A stretch of 64,000 bases of DNA from Streptomyces sp. B21-105 (lineage in GTDB: Bacteria; Actinomycetota; Actinomycetes; Streptomycetales; Streptomycetaceae), in contig NZ_JARUMJ010000001.1 of the NCBI RefSeq assembly GCF_036898465.1, positions 1,364,001 to 1,428,000 of the forward strand, in the 5' to 3' direction. The notes below the pieces were generated by a model. The model searched no databases. It was not told the origin of the DNA and worked only from the letters and a program-made list of their open reading frames with translations. A program made the position numbers and the translations under genes. Shown here piece by piece: positions 15,721-24,419 of the stretch. How positions within the stretch are numbered: position 1 is the first letter of the stretch; every line of letters begins with the position of its first letter.

Positions 15721-16947
15721 CTACCGGATGGACATCCCGGAGAGCGTCCTGGCGATCACCAGGCGCTGGATCTCGCTCGTGCCTTCGAAAATGGTGTAGA
15801 TCGCCGCGTCGCGGTGCATGCGCTCCACCGGGTACTCGCGGGTGTAGCCGTTGCCGCCGAGGATCTGGATGGCCTGCGCGGTGACCTTCTTCGCCGTCTC
15901 GCTGGCGTACAGCTTCGACATCGAGCCCTCGGCGGCGGTGAACGGCTTGCCGTTGACCGCCATCCAGGAGGCGCGCCAGACCAGCAGCCGCGCGGCGTCG
16001 ATCTGGGTGCGCATGTCCGCGAGCTGGAAGGCGACGCCCTGGTTGTCGATGATCGGGCGGCCGAACTGCTCACGCGTCTTGGCGTAGTCGAGGGCGACCT
16101 CGTAGGCGGCGCGGGCCGTGCCGACGGCCATCGCGCCGACGGCGGGGCGCGATGCCTCGAACGTGGCCATCGCCGCGTTCTTCACCCTCTCGCCGCCCGT
16201 CTTCGCCCGCTCGCGGGCCCGCGCCAGCCGCTCGTCCAGCTTCTCCTTGCCGCCGAGCAGGCAGGCGCCGGGGACCCGCACGTTGTCGAGGACGACCTCG
16301 GCGGTGTGCGAGGCGCGGATGCCGTGCTTCTTGAACTTCTGGCCCTGGGCGAGCCCCGGGGTGCCCGGCGGGACGATGAAGGAGGCGTGCCCCTTGGAGC
16401 CGAGCTCGGGGTCCACGGCCGCGACGACCACGTGGACGTTGGCGATGCCGCCGTTGGTCGCCCAGGTCTTGGTCCCGTTGAGCACCCACTCGTCCTTGGC
16501 CTCGTCGTACACGGCCCGGGTGCGCAGGGAGGCCACGTCGGAGCCGGCGTCGGGCTCGGAGGAGCAGAAGGCGGCCACCTTGACGTCGTTCGCGTCGCCG
16601 TACATCTGCGGGATCCAGGTGCCGATCTGCTCCTCGGTCCCGTTGGCGAGGACGCCCACGGCGGCCAGCCCGGTGCCCACGATGGACAGGGCGATGCCCG
16701 CGTCGCCCCAGAACAGCTCCTCCATGGCCATCGGGATGCCGAGGCCGGTGGGGTCGAAGTACTGCTGCGCGTAGAAGTCGAGGGAGTAGATGCCGACCTT
16801 CGCGGCCTCCTGGATGACCGGCCAGGGAGTCTCCTCACGCTCGTCCCATTCGGCTGCCGCGGGGCGGATGACGTCGGCGGCGAAGCCGTGCAGCCAGTCC
16901 CGGACCTCCTTCTGTTCGTCGTTGAGCTCCATGGTGAACTCGGCCAT
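15721..16947 (-). CDS. Acyl-CoA dehydrogenase
   Basis: 408 residues from ATG 16945-16947 with GGAGGGG directly upstream. Full ACAD signature: [20 protein letters not shown] (first signature), [41 protein letters not shown], and near the end [21 protein letters not shown] with [16 protein letters not shown], where the Glu of [14 protein letters not shown] region supplies catalysis and FAD contacts. It starts beta-oxidation by forming trans-2-enoyl-CoA. It is divergent from a TetR gene with two inverted-repeat operators between them, so it is very likely repressed by that TetR and induced by acyl-CoA. Confidence 0.93.
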   Translation of the reverse strand: MAEFTMELNDEQKEVRDWLHGFAADVIRPAAAEWDEREETPWPVIQEAAKVGIYSLDFYAQQYFDPTGLGIPMAMEELFWGDAGIALSIVGTGLAAVGVLANGTEEQIGTWIPQMYGDANDVKVAAFCSSEPDAGSDVASLRTRAVYDEAKDEWVLNGTKTWATNGGIANVHVVVAAVDPELGSKGHASFIVPPGTPGLAQGQKFKKHGIRASHTAEVVLDNVRVPGACLLGGKEKLDERLARARERAKTGGERVKNAAMATFEASRPAVGAMAVGTARAAYEVALDYAKTREQFGRPIIDNQGVAFQLADMRTQIDAARLLVWRASWMAVNGKPFTAAEGSMSKLYASETAKKVTAQAIQILGGNGYTREYPVERMHRDAAIYTIFEGTSEIQRLVIARTLSGMSIR

Positions 16948-16969
16948 GTCCCCTCCAGCGGCGGTGCGT

Positions 16970-17009
16970 GTTACTAGCGGTAACAGGGAGTCTGTTACCG
17001 GTCGGTAGA
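16970..17009. promoter_or_regulatory. Two TetR-type operators between ACAD and TetR genes
   Basis: Site 1 at 16970-16984 is GTTACTAGCGGTAAC (5-bp perfect arms GTTAC/GTAAC). Site 2 at 16995-17009 is TTACCGGTCGGTAGA (TTACCG/CGGTAg). Both lie in the 175-bp divergent region, the first 23 bp before the acyl-CoA dehydrogenase start. Typical architecture for autoregulated TetR control of both genes. Confidence 0.7.
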
Positions 17010-17122
17010 AAAAGTCAACTCCTGATGACGGCACAGGAGCCCTTCCACCCGTTCGATGTCAGGCTGCTGTCAGGTGTTAGTTTGCGCAGGCGTCAGCGAA
17101 ACAGCACGGGTGGGGAGAGCAC

Positions 17123-17767
17123 ATGGACACCACGCAGCGGACCGAGCAGCAAAGGTCCGCCGACCGCCGACGGCGCGAGTTGCTGGAGGCCGCCGACCGG
17201 GTGGTGCTGCGCGAAGGCCCCCAGGCTTCCATGAACGCCATCGCGGCGGAGGCCGGCATCACCAAACCCATCCTCTACCGCCACTTCGGCGACAAGGGCG
17301 GACTCTACGCCGCTCTCGCCACCCGGCACACGGACGCCCTGCTCGACTCGCTGCGCGCCGCGCTCGACGCGCCCGCCGAACGGCGGGAACGGGTCGAGGC
17401 GACCCTCGACACCTACCTCGCCGCGATCGAGGCCCGGCCGCAGGTGTACCGGTTCCTGATGCACCCTGCCGACACCGGTACCGGCCCCGACCAGGGCTTC
17501 GACGTCGGCAAGCACAGCGCGCCCCTGCTGCGCCGGATGGGCGAGGAGCTGGCCCAGGTGATCGAGGAGCGGCTGGATCTCGGTCCCGGCAGCCAGCAGC
17601 TCGCCCGGGTGTGGGGACACGGGATCGTCGGGATGATGCACGCGGCGGGCGACTGGTGGCTGGGCGAGCGGCCGTGCTCGCGGGCCGAACTGGTGCGGAG
17701 CCTGGCCGACCTGCTGTGGGGTCGCCTCGCTGCGGCCGGCGACAAGGTGGGCGGCCCCGGCTTCTGA
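17123..17767 (+). CDS. TetR/AcrR-family transcriptional regulator
   Basis: 214 residues from ATG 17123 with GGGGAGAG upstream. Residues about 15-62 are the TetR HTH: RRRELLEAADRVVLREGPQA, MNAIAAEAGITKPILYRHFG, DKGGLYAAL. The remaining helical domain (about 65-200) would bind a ligand, probably a fatty acyl-CoA given the neighbour. It is divergent from the acyl-CoA dehydrogenase and shares two operators with it. Likely a repressor of beta-oxidation. It converges on the deformylase gene after 155 bp that contain only short CCGGAAACC repeats and no strong hairpin. Confidence 0.9.
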   Translation: MDTTQRTEQQRSADRRRRELLEAADRVVLREGPQASMNAIAAEAGITKPILYRHFGDKGGLYAALATRHTDALLDSLRAALDAPAERRERVEATLDTYLAAIEARPQVYRFLMHPADTGTGPDQGFDVGKHSAPLLRRMGEELAQVIEERLDLGPGSQQLARVWGHGIVGMMHAAGDWWLGERPCSRAELVRSLADLLWGRLAAAGDKVGGPGF

Positions 17768-17922
17768 CGCCGGGCCGGCGGCGGGCACGGGTGCGGGCCG
17801 CAGGACCCGCCACCCTCACCCCGCACGGCGACCGGAAACCGGAAACCGCAGACCGGTACGGCCCGGCCCGAACAGGCCCGCCCCCTGACGAACCCGCCCC
17901 GGGCCCGCCACGGACGGAAGGA

Positions 17923-18468
17923 CTAGGGCGCGTTGTGCCAGGAGGCGCGGCGCACCTGGCGGGTCAGCCGTCTGGCGCGCCAGCCCGAGACCCGGTCCGC
18001 GTACACCGTGCCCTCCAGGTGGTCGCACTCGTGCTGCAGGCATCTGGCGAAGAATCCCGTGCCGTGGACCCGCAGCCGCTCCCCCGTCATCGTGCGGCCC
18101 TCGACCACGGCGTGGTCGTGGCGCTCCGTCCCCGCCTCCAGCCCCGGCAGGGACAGACAGCCCTCGGGGCCGCGCAGGACCAGTCCGTCGGCCTCGACCA
18201 GACGCGGGTTCACCACATGGCCCACATGACGGACGTCCTCGTCGTCGGGGCAGTCGTAGACGAACACCCGCAGCGCCTCCCCGACCTGGTTGGCCGCCAG
18301 GCCGACGCCCTGGGCCGCGTACATCGTCGCGAACATGTCCTCGACGAGACGGGCGAGTTGGGGGCCGAAGTCGGTGACGTCCTCGCAACGGGTGTGCAGG
18401 GCGGGGTCGCCGAGCAGGGTGAGGGGCCGGACGCGCCCGCGGGCGCCCGGGATGGAGCCGTGTCGCAT
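17923..18468 (-). CDS. def: Peptide deformylase
   Basis: 181 residues from ATG 18466-18468. It removes the N-formyl group from nascent proteins with a metal ion. Box I is GVGLAANQVG (GxGLAAxQ), box II GPEGCLSLPG (EGCLS, Cys ligand), box III QHECDHLEG (HECDH, two His ligands and catalytic Glu), all intact. The usual box II is EGCLSVP; here Leu replaces Val. Streptomyces genomes carry several def paralogues and this looks like a secondary, stand-alone copy, not the one beside fmt. Convergent with TetR; divergent from murT across a 157-bp gap. Confidence 0.94.
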   Translation of the reverse strand: MRHGSIPGARGRVRPLTLLGDPALHTRCEDVTDFGPQLARLVEDMFATMYAAQGVGLAANQVGEALRVFVYDCPDDEDVRHVGHVVNPRLVEADGLVLRGPEGCLSLPGLEAGTERHDHAVVEGRTMTGERLRVHGTGFFARCLQHECDHLEGTVYADRVSGWRARRLTRQVRRASWHNAP

Positions 18469-18625
18469 GGCGGCAAGGGTACGGTCCTTTCTGACACGCG
18501 CATGCCGCGCGCGACGTGAAGCGGTGCCGGGATTCGGGAGTGCGAATGGATCTCGATAGGCTGACCGCCTACCACGTTGCCGTACGGCAGAGGCGCGGCG
18601 CGTACGCAAGGAGGATCGAGAACTG

Positions 18626-19864
18626 ATGGCAGGCAACTCGGACCCGCTCACGCCGCGGGCCAAGATCGCCGTGACCGCGGGCAAGGCGGTCGCGGCGGCG
18701 TCGCGCGCCGCGGGGCGCGGCAGCGGTTCGGTGATCGGCGGCCGGGTGGCGCTCAAACTCGACCCCGACCTCCTCGCCAGGCTCGCCCAGAACCTGGACG
18801 TGGTCCTCGTCTCGGCGACCAACGGCAAGACCACCACCACCCGGCTGATCGCCGAGGCGCTGCGCGCCGCCGGCCCGGTCGTGTCCAACGCGCTCGGCGC
18901 CAACATGCCGGCCGGCATCACCTCGGCCCTCGCGGGCGGCTCCGATGCCCGCTACGGCGTCATCGAGGTCGACGAGAAGTACCTCGCGGGCGTCGCCCGG
19001 GACACCGCCCCCAAGTGCATCGCGCTCCTCAACCTCTCCCGCGACCAGCTGGACCGCGCCGCCGAGACCCGGATGCTCGCGGAGAACTGGCGTGAGGGGC
19101 TCGCCGGCTCCAAGGCCGTCGTGGTCGCCAACGCCGACGACCCGCTGGTGGTCTGGGCGGCCTCCTCCTCGCCCAACGTCGTCTGGGTCGCCGCCGGCCA
19201 GATGTGGAAGGACGACGCCTGGTCGTGCCCGTCCTGCGGCGGCGTCATGCAGCGGCCCGGCGACGACTGGTTCTGCGGCGAGTGCGGCTTCCGCCGTCCG
19301 ACGCCGAGCTGGGCGCTCTCCGGCGACCACGTCATCGACCCGCACGGGTCGGCCTGGCCGATCCACCTCCAGCTGCCCGGCCGCGCCAACAAGGCCAACG
19401 CCGCCTCGTCCGCCGCCGTGGCCGCCGTCTTCGGCGTGCCGCCGCAGGTGGCGCTCGAGCGGATGTACGCGGTGCAGGCCGTCGCCGGGCGCTATGACGT
19501 CGTCCAGTTCCAGGGGCGCGACCTCCGGCTGCTGCTGGCGAAGAACCCGGCCGGCTGGCTCGAGACGTTCAGCCTGATCGACCCGCCGCCGACCCCGGTC
19601 ATCCTCTCGGTGAACGCGCGCGGCGCCGACGGCACCGACACCTCCTGGCTGTGGGACGTCGACTACACGCGGCTGACCGGCCACCCGATCTTCGTCGTCG
19701 GCGACCGGAAGCTGGACCTCGCGGTGCGCCTCGAGGTCGCGAACCAGCACTTCCAGGTCTGCGAGAACCTCGACCAGGCCGTGCAGCAGGCGCCGCCCGG
19801 CCGCATCGAGGTCATCGCGAACTACACCGCGTTCCAGGACCTGCGCCGCCGCGTCGGCAACTGA
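18626..19864 (+). CDS. murT: Lipid II isoglutaminyl synthase subunit MurT
   Basis: 412 residues. ATG 18626 follows AAGGAGGATCGAGAACTG. Mur ligase central domain with P-loop VLVSATNGKTTTTRLIAEAL (about residues 68-87), a characteristic inserted zinc ribbon CPSCGGVMQRPG...CGECGFRRP (about 202-225), and a C-terminal DUF1727 domain with VNARGADGTDTSWLWDVDY. MurT activates the D-Glu carboxylate in lipid II with ATP; GatD supplies ammonia, producing D-isoglutamine in peptidoglycan. Directly followed by gatD (17-nt gap). No substitutions seen in the motifs. It is usually near-essential in Gram-positive bacteria. Confidence 0.95.
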   Translation: MAGNSDPLTPRAKIAVTAGKAVAAASRAAGRGSGSVIGGRVALKLDPDLLARLAQNLDVVLVSATNGKTTTTRLIAEALRAAGPVVSNALGANMPAGITSALAGGSDARYGVIEVDEKYLAGVARDTAPKCIALLNLSRDQLDRAAETRMLAENWREGLAGSKAVVVANADDPLVVWAASSSPNVVWVAAGQMWKDDAWSCPSCGGVMQRPGDDWFCGECGFRRPTPSWALSGDHVIDPHGSAWPIHLQLPGRANKANAASSAAVAAVFGVPPQVALERMYAVQAVAGRYDVVQFQGRDLRLLLAKNPAGWLETFSLIDPPPTPVILSVNARGADGTDTSWLWDVDYTRLTGHPIFVVGDRKLDLAVRLEVANQHFQVCENLDQAVQQAPPGRIEVIANYTAFQDLRRRVGN

Positions 19865-19881
19865 CTTCGAAGGACGTTTCC

Positions 19882-20610
19882 ATGAGCGACAACCAACTGC
19901 GGCTGGTGTGGATCTACCCGGACCTGCTGAGCACCTACGGCGACCAGGGCAACGCCCTCGTCGTCGAGCGCCGCGCGCGCCAGCGCGGTCTCGACGTGGC
20001 CCGGCTCGACGTGCGCAGCGACCAGCCGATCCCGACCTCCGGCGACATCTACCTCATCGGCGGCGGCGAGGACCGGCCGCAGCGGCTCGCGGCGGAGCGG
20101 CTGCGCCGGGACGCGCACCTGTACCAGGCGGTGAACAACGGCGCGATCGTGTTCGCGGTCTGCGCCGGCTACCAGATCCTCGGCCACGAGTTCGTCAACG
20201 ACCTCGGCCAGCGCGAGCCGGGCCTCGGCCTGCTGGACGTGACGACGACGCGCGGCGAGGGCGAGCGGTGCGTCGGCGACGTCCTCGGCGACATCGACCC
20301 GCGGCTCGGCCTGCCCCAGCTGACCGGGTTCGAGAACCACCAGGGCGTCACCCACCTCGGTCCGACCGCCCGTCCGCTGGCCCGCGTCCAGCTCGGGAAG
20401 GGCAACGGCACCGGCGACGGCACGGAGGGCGCGTACAACGACACCGTGTTCGGCACGTACATGCACGGCCCGGTGCTGGCGCGCAACCCGCTGATCGCCG
20501 ACCTGCTGCTGAAGCTGGCGCTCGACGTGAACGCGCTGCCGCCGATCGACGACCGCTGGTACGAGGCGCTGCGCAGCGAGCGCATCGCCGCCGCTCAGCA
20601 GCCCGCGTGA
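19882..20610 (+). CDS. gatD: Lipid II isoglutaminyl synthase glutaminase subunit GatD
   Basis: 242 residues from ATG 19882. Class I glutamine amidotransferase (CobQ-like): LRLVWIYPDLLSTYGDQGNA at the N-terminus, the nucleophile elbow AVCAGYQILG with Cys near residue 94, and the catalytic His in TYMHGPVLARNP. GatD hydrolyses glutamine and channels NH3 to MurT for amidation of the D-Glu residue of lipid II. It is the second gene of the murT-gatD operon; a 10-bp-stem hairpin about 43 bp after its stop likely ends the transcript. All expected motifs are present. Confidence 0.95.
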   Translation: MSDNQLRLVWIYPDLLSTYGDQGNALVVERRARQRGLDVARLDVRSDQPIPTSGDIYLIGGGEDRPQRLAAERLRRDAHLYQAVNNGAIVFAVCAGYQILGHEFVNDLGQREPGLGLLDVTTTRGEGERCVGDVLGDIDPRLGLPQLTGFENHQGVTHLGPTARPLARVQLGKGNGTGDGTEGAYNDTVFGTYMHGPVLARNPLIADLLLKLALDVNALPPIDDRWYEALRSERIAAAQQPA

Positions 20611-20652
20611 GCCGACCGCCCGCGTGACCTGTACGTTCACCTGATCTTCGGG

Positions 20653-20680
20653 GCGCCGTCAGCAGCCCGTCTGACGGCGC
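20653..20680 (+). terminator. Hairpin after gatD
   Basis: GCGCCGTCAG (20653-20662) and CTGACGGCGC (20671-20680) form a perfect 10-bp stem with an 8-nt loop, 42 bp past the gatD stop. No T tract follows, as is common for Streptomyces terminators. A second hairpin (TGCGTCC/GGACGCA, 20700-20720) lies in the pfkA leader. Confidence 0.7.
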
Positions 20681-20818
20681 GTCCGCACAGGTGAGCAGGT
20701 GCGTCCAGCAGGCGGACGCATGCTTCGGCCCCGCCCCCTCCTGCCGCTAGGGTGGCGGGGATTCGAGCCGGACAGTGTGGTCCGGACCAGGCCCACGTGG
20801 AGAAGGTTGTTTCGGGCT

Positions 20819-21844
20819 ATGCGCATTGGTGTCCTCACGTCCGGCGGCGACTGCCCCGGCCTGAACGCCGTCATCCGGTCCGTCGTGCACCGCGCCGTCG
20901 TGGACCACGGCGACGAGGTCATCGGCTTCCGGGACGGCTGGAAGGGCCTCCTGGAGTGCGACTACCTCAAGCTCGACCTCGACGCGGTGGGCGGCATCCT
21001 CGCCCGCGGCGGCACCATCCTCGGTTCCTCGCGGGTCCAGCCCTCGCATCTGCGGGACGGCGTGGAGCGGGCCAAGGGCCATGTCCAGGACCTCGGTCTC
21101 GACGCGATCATCCCGATCGGCGGTGAGGGCACCCTCAAGGCGGCCCGGCTGATGTCCGACAGCGGGCTGCCCGTCGTCGGCGTGCCGAAGACCATCGACA
21201 ACGACATCGCCGTCACCGACGTCACCTTCGGCTTCGACACCGCCGTCGGCGTCGCGACCGACGCGCTGGACCGGCTGAAGACCACCGCCGAGTCGCACCA
21301 GCGGGTGCTGGTGGTCGAGGTCATGGGGCGGCACACCGGCTGGATAGCGCTGCACTCCGGCATGGCGGCCGGCGCGCACGCCATCGTCGTGCCGGAACGG
21401 CCCTTCGACATCGACGAGCTGGCCCGCCGGGTCGGCGAGCGGTTCGAGGCGGGCAAGCGGTTCGCGATCGTGGTCGCCGCGGAGGGCGCCAAGCCCGCCC
21501 CCGGCGGCATGGCCTTCGACGAGGGCGCCAAGGACGTCTACGGGCACGAGCGGTTCGCCGGCATCGCCCGGCAGCTCTCCATCGAGCTGGAGTCCCGGCT
21601 CGGCAAGGAGGCCCGGCCGGTCATCCTGGGGCATGTGCAGCGCGGCGGCACGCCGACCGCCTACGACAGGGTGCTGGCCACGCGGTTCGGCTGGCACGCG
21701 GTGGAGGCCGTGCACCGCGGCGAGTTCGGCCACATGACGGCCCTGCGCGGCACGGACATCGTGATGGTGCCGCTGGCGGAGGCCGTGGAAACGCTGAAGA
21801 CGGTCCCCGAGGAGCGCTACGCCGAGGCGGAGACCGTCCTGTAG
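20819..21844 (+). CDS. pfkA: 6-phosphofructokinase
   Basis: 341 residues from ATG 20819 (RBS weak, GAGAAGG upstream). It phosphorylates fructose-6-phosphate. Motifs: GVLTSGGDCPGLNAVIRS (phosphate loop), IPIGGEGTLKAA, PKTIDNDIAVTDVTFGFDTA (catalytic Asp), VEVMGRHTGWIAL and GHVQRGGTPTAYDR. In GGEGT the residue after Glu is Gly, as in ATP-dependent enzymes, while PPi-PFKs have Asp there; the Lys of PKTIDND is the PPi-type residue. This mixed pair is known for Streptomyces group III ATP-PFKs, so ATP is the likely donor. Probably one of several pfkA paralogues. It has its own leader and a strong hairpin downstream. Confidence 0.94.
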   Translation: MRIGVLTSGGDCPGLNAVIRSVVHRAVVDHGDEVIGFRDGWKGLLECDYLKLDLDAVGGILARGGTILGSSRVQPSHLRDGVERAKGHVQDLGLDAIIPIGGEGTLKAARLMSDSGLPVVGVPKTIDNDIAVTDVTFGFDTAVGVATDALDRLKTTAESHQRVLVVEVMGRHTGWIALHSGMAAGAHAIVVPERPFDIDELARRVGERFEAGKRFAIVVAAEGAKPAPGGMAFDEGAKDVYGHERFAGIARQLSIELESRLGKEARPVILGHVQRGGTPTAYDRVLATRFGWHAVEAVHRGEFGHMTALRGTDIVMVPLAEAVETLKTVPEERYAEAETVL

Positions 21845-21884
21845 CCGAGACGGAGACCCTCCTGCGGAAGGGCCACGACTCCTG

Positions 21885-21916
21885 CCGCCCCCGGTGACGA
21901 TGATCGCCGGGGGCGG
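21885..21916 (+). terminator. Hairpin after pfkA
   Basis: CCGCCCCCGG (21885-21894) pairs perfectly with CCGGGGGCGG (21907-21916), 12-nt loop, 40 bp past the pfkA stop. It is followed by TTCT, so a typical rho-independent-like terminator, upstream of the CtaG gene promoter. Confidence 0.75.
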
Positions 21917-21973
21917 TTCTACTCTTGGGGCGGCAGGAAACGTACAACCCCCCACGAATCAGGAGCCGGCGCA

Positions 21974-22924
21974 ATGGACCACGGCGGGCACGGCATGACG
22001 ATGGATCTGCCGCCGTTCACGCTGGGACGTGGCCTTCAGTGGTCGGCGGACCCGTTCTTCCTCGTCGCCTGTCTTGTGGGGCTCGGACTGTACGGGTGGG
22101 GCGTGCTGCGGCTGCGGCGGCGCGGGGACGCCTGGCCGGTCGGGCGGACGGTGTCGTTCGTCGTCGGCGTGCTGACCGTGATGCTGGTGATGTGCACCGG
22201 GCTGAACGACTACGGCATGGTCATGTTCAGCGTGCACATGGTGCAGCACATGGTGATCAGCATGCTGTCGCCGATCCTGCTGCTGCTCGGAGCTCCCATG
22301 ACGCTCGCGCTGCGTGCGCTGCCGGCCGCCGGCCGGGGCCGCAAGGGGCCGCGTGAGCTGCTGCTGATGCTCCTGCACAGCCGCTACATGCGGATCGTCA
22401 CCCATCCCGCGTTCACCATCCCGCTGTTCATCGCGAGCCTCTACGCCCTCTACTTCACCCCGCTGTTCGACTTCCTGATGGGCTCGAAGACGGGGCACGT
22501 CGCGATGATGGTGCACTTCCTCGCCGTCGGCGTGGTGTTCTTCTGGCCGATCATCGGCGTGGATCCGGGTCCGCACCGGCCGGGCCATCTGATGCGGATG
22601 CTGGAGCTGTTCGCGGGCATGCCGTTCCACGCGTTCTTCGGCATCGCGCTGATGATGGCGTCGGAGCCGATGGTGAAGACGTTCGAGAACCCGCCGGCCT
22701 CCCTCGGCATCGACGCGCTCGCCGACCAGAACGCGGCCGGCGGCATCGCCTGGGCGTTCAGCGAGATCCCGTCCGTGCTGGTGCTGATCGCGCTGCTGTT
22801 CCAGTGGTACGGCTCCGAGCAGCGCCAGGCGAGGCGCACGGACCGGGCCGCCGACCGGGACGGGGACCAGGAGCTGGAGGCCTACAACGCCTATCTTGCG
22901 TCACTCGACGCACGCGGGCGCTGA
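21974..22924 (+). CDS. CtaG-family cytochrome c oxidase assembly membrane protein
   Basis: 316 residues from ATG 21974 with AGGAG upstream. It begins with a His/Met-rich start MDHGGHGMTMD (possible copper ligand) and has about seven membrane helices (WSADPFFLVACLVGLGLYGW, SFVVGVLTVMLVMC, MFSVHMVQHMVISMLSPILL, HMVQHM with His motifs, MMVHFLAVGVVFFWPIIGVD, FHAFFGIALMMASE). This is the caa3-type CtaG family (distinct from Cox11), implicated in copper handling for cytochrome oxidase assembly. It is followed 61 bp downstream by a small membrane protein in the same direction, possibly co-transcribed. Confidence 0.88.
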   Translation: MDHGGHGMTMDLPPFTLGRGLQWSADPFFLVACLVGLGLYGWGVLRLRRRGDAWPVGRTVSFVVGVLTVMLVMCTGLNDYGMVMFSVHMVQHMVISMLSPILLLLGAPMTLALRALPAAGRGRKGPRELLLMLLHSRYMRIVTHPAFTIPLFIASLYALYFTPLFDFLMGSKTGHVAMMVHFLAVGVVFFWPIIGVDPGPHRPGHLMRMLELFAGMPFHAFFGIALMMASEPMVKTFENPPASLGIDALADQNAAGGIAWAFSEIPSVLVLIALLFQWYGSEQRQARRTDRAADRDGDQELEAYNAYLASLDARGR

Positions 22925-22985
22925 TCCCGGGGCACCATGGAGGGGGACCCGCCCGGCGGAGGGCGGCCCTGAGGAGGGTGTCGCG

Positions 22986-23156
22986 ATGGCCGGTACCACA
23001 GACAGTTCCACGAAGACCATGGGGGTGCTCACCGTCGGCGGTCTCGTCGCGGTGACCGCCTACACGGTGGCGCTCGGCAGCAACGGCTGGCTGTGGTTCG
23101 GCTGGGTGGTGCTCGGGCTGATCACGCTCGCCCTGGTCGTGATGCGGACCACCTGA
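22986..23156 (+). CDS. Small membrane protein
   Basis: 56 residues from ATG 22986, preceded by GAGGAGGG (start fixed by this). A polar N-terminus MAGTTDSSTKTMG is followed by two hydrophobic helices, VLTVGGLVAVTAYTVALGS and WLWFGWVVLGLITLALVVM. Function not recognised. It sits 61 bp after the CtaG-like gene and may be a small accessory protein of the same respiratory unit, but this is inference. Three GGGGCCGAG-GG-TCATC repeats separate it from the convergent kinase gene. Confidence 0.72.
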   Translation: MAGTTDSSTKTMGVLTVGGLVAVTAYTVALGSNGWLWFGWVVLGLITLALVVMRTT

Positions 23157-23160
23157 TCAA

Positions 23161-23230
23161 CGGGGGCCGAGGCGGTCATCCCGGGCCGAGCTGATCATCG
23201 GGGGCCGAGGCGGTCATCCGGGGCCGAGGC
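23161..23230. repeat. Short direct repeats (GGGGCCGAGGCGGTCATC x3, one diverged)
   Basis: Three copies, about 28 bp apart, between the convergent small membrane protein and LytS-type kinase genes; the last reaches into the end of the kinase coding region. Seen directly; role unknown, possibly slippage-generated and possibly a bidirectional terminator zone. Confidence 0.6.
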
Positions 23231-24419
23231 GGGCCGCGGAGTGCACGCCCGGCTGGTATTTCGGCAGCCGGGCGGTGATCTTCATACCCGCGCCGAGGGC
23301 CGTCTCGATGACCAGGCCGTGGTCGTCGCCGTAGACCTGACGCAGCCGGTCGTCCACGTTGGACAGGCCGATGCCGCCGGAGGGGCCGACCTCGCCGGCC
23401 AGGATGCGGCGCAGCGCCACCGGGTCCATGCCGGCGCCGTCGTCCTCGATCACGACGAGGGCCTCGGCGCCGGCGTCCTGCGCGGTGATCTGGATGTGGC
23501 AGGTGCCTGCCTTGCCCTCCAGGCCGTGCTTGACGGCGTTCTCCACCAGCGGCTGGAGGCAGAGGAAGGGCAGTGCCACCGGGAGCACCTCGGGGGCGAT
23601 CTGCAGGGTCACGGCGAGGCGGTCGCCGAAGCGTGCCCGTACCAGCGCCAGGTAGTGGTCGATGGCGTGCAGCTCGTCGGCGAGGGTGGTGAAGTCGCCG
23701 TGTCTGCGGAACGAGTAGCGGGTGAAGTCGGCGAACTCCAGCAGCAGTTCGCGGGCGCGCTCGGGGTCGGTGCGCACGAACGAGGCGATCACTGCGAGGG
23801 AGTTGAAGATGAAGTGCGGGGAGATCTGGGCGCGCAGCGCCTTGATCTCCGCCTCGATCAGCCGGGTGCGCGACTGGTCGAGGTCGGCCAGCTCCAGTTG
23901 GACGCTGACCCAGCGGGCCACCTCGCCGGCCGCCCGGACCAGCACGGCGGACTCGCGGGGCGCGCAGGCGACGAGCGCGCCGTGCACCCGGTCGTCGACG
24001 GTGAGCGGGGCGACCACGGCCCAGCGGACGGGGCAGTCGGCGTGCTCGCAGGCCAGGCGGAAGGCCTCGCCGCGGCCGCTGTCCAGCGGACCGGCCAGCC
24101 GCTCCATGATCTCGGCGCGGTGATGGGATCCCACCCCGTCCCAGACCAGCACCTGCTCCTCGTCGGTCAGGCACAGGGCGTCCGTGCCGAGCAGGGTACG
24201 CAGTCTTCGGGCCGACCTGCGGGCGGTCTCCTCGGTGAGTCCGGCCCGCAGCGGGGGCGCGGCGAGGGACGCGGTGTGCAGGGTCTGGAAGGTGGCGTGC
24301 TCGACGGGGGTGCCGAGGCCGCCGAGACGTTCCGGGCGCCCGGTCCGCCGCCCGAGCCAGAATCCGGCGGCGAGGAACGGCAGGATCGCGATGCAGACGC
24401 CCGCGAGGAAGCCGCTCAC
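23214..24419 (-). CDS. LytS-family sensor histidine kinase
   Basis: 401 residues from GTG 24417-24419, overlapping the symporter stop by 4 nt (GTGA). One N-terminal membrane helix (FLAGVCIAILPFLAAGFWLG), a GAF-like region about 45-170, then the His_kinase domain with ISPHFIFNSLAVIASFVRTD (phospho-accepting His of the PHF.FN motif) and HATPase with LVENAVKHGLEGK (N box), VIEDDGAGMD (G1) and GGIGLSNVDDRLRQ (G2). It presumably phosphorylates the LytTR regulator encoded in the same operon. E. coli BtsS/YpdA kinases that sense pyruvate are of this class, but they have more membrane segments. Confidence 0.9.
   Translation of the reverse strand: MSGFLAGVCIAILPFLAAGFWLGRRTGRPERLGGLGTPVEHATFQTLHTASLAAPPLRAGLTEETARRSARRLRTLLGTDALCLTDEEQVLVWDGVGSHHRAEIMERLAGPLDSGRGEAFRLACEHADCPVRWAVVAPLTVDDRVHGALVACAPRESAVLVRAAGEVARWVSVQLELADLDQSRTRLIEAEIKALRAQISPHFIFNSLAVIASFVRTDPERARELLLEFADFTRYSFRRHGDFTTLADELHAIDHYLALVRARFGDRLAVTLQIAPEVLPVALPFLCLQPLVENAVKHGLEGKAGTCHIQITAQDAGAEALVVIEDDGAGMDPVALRRILAGEVGPSGGIGLSNVDDRLRQVYGDDHGLVIETALGAGMKITARLPKYQPGVHSAARLGPG

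Noticed and set aside
18541..18625. Antisense extension of def upstream of murT
   Set aside because: The longer frame upstream of the deformylase ATG has no RBS or family match and overlaps the murT 5' region.
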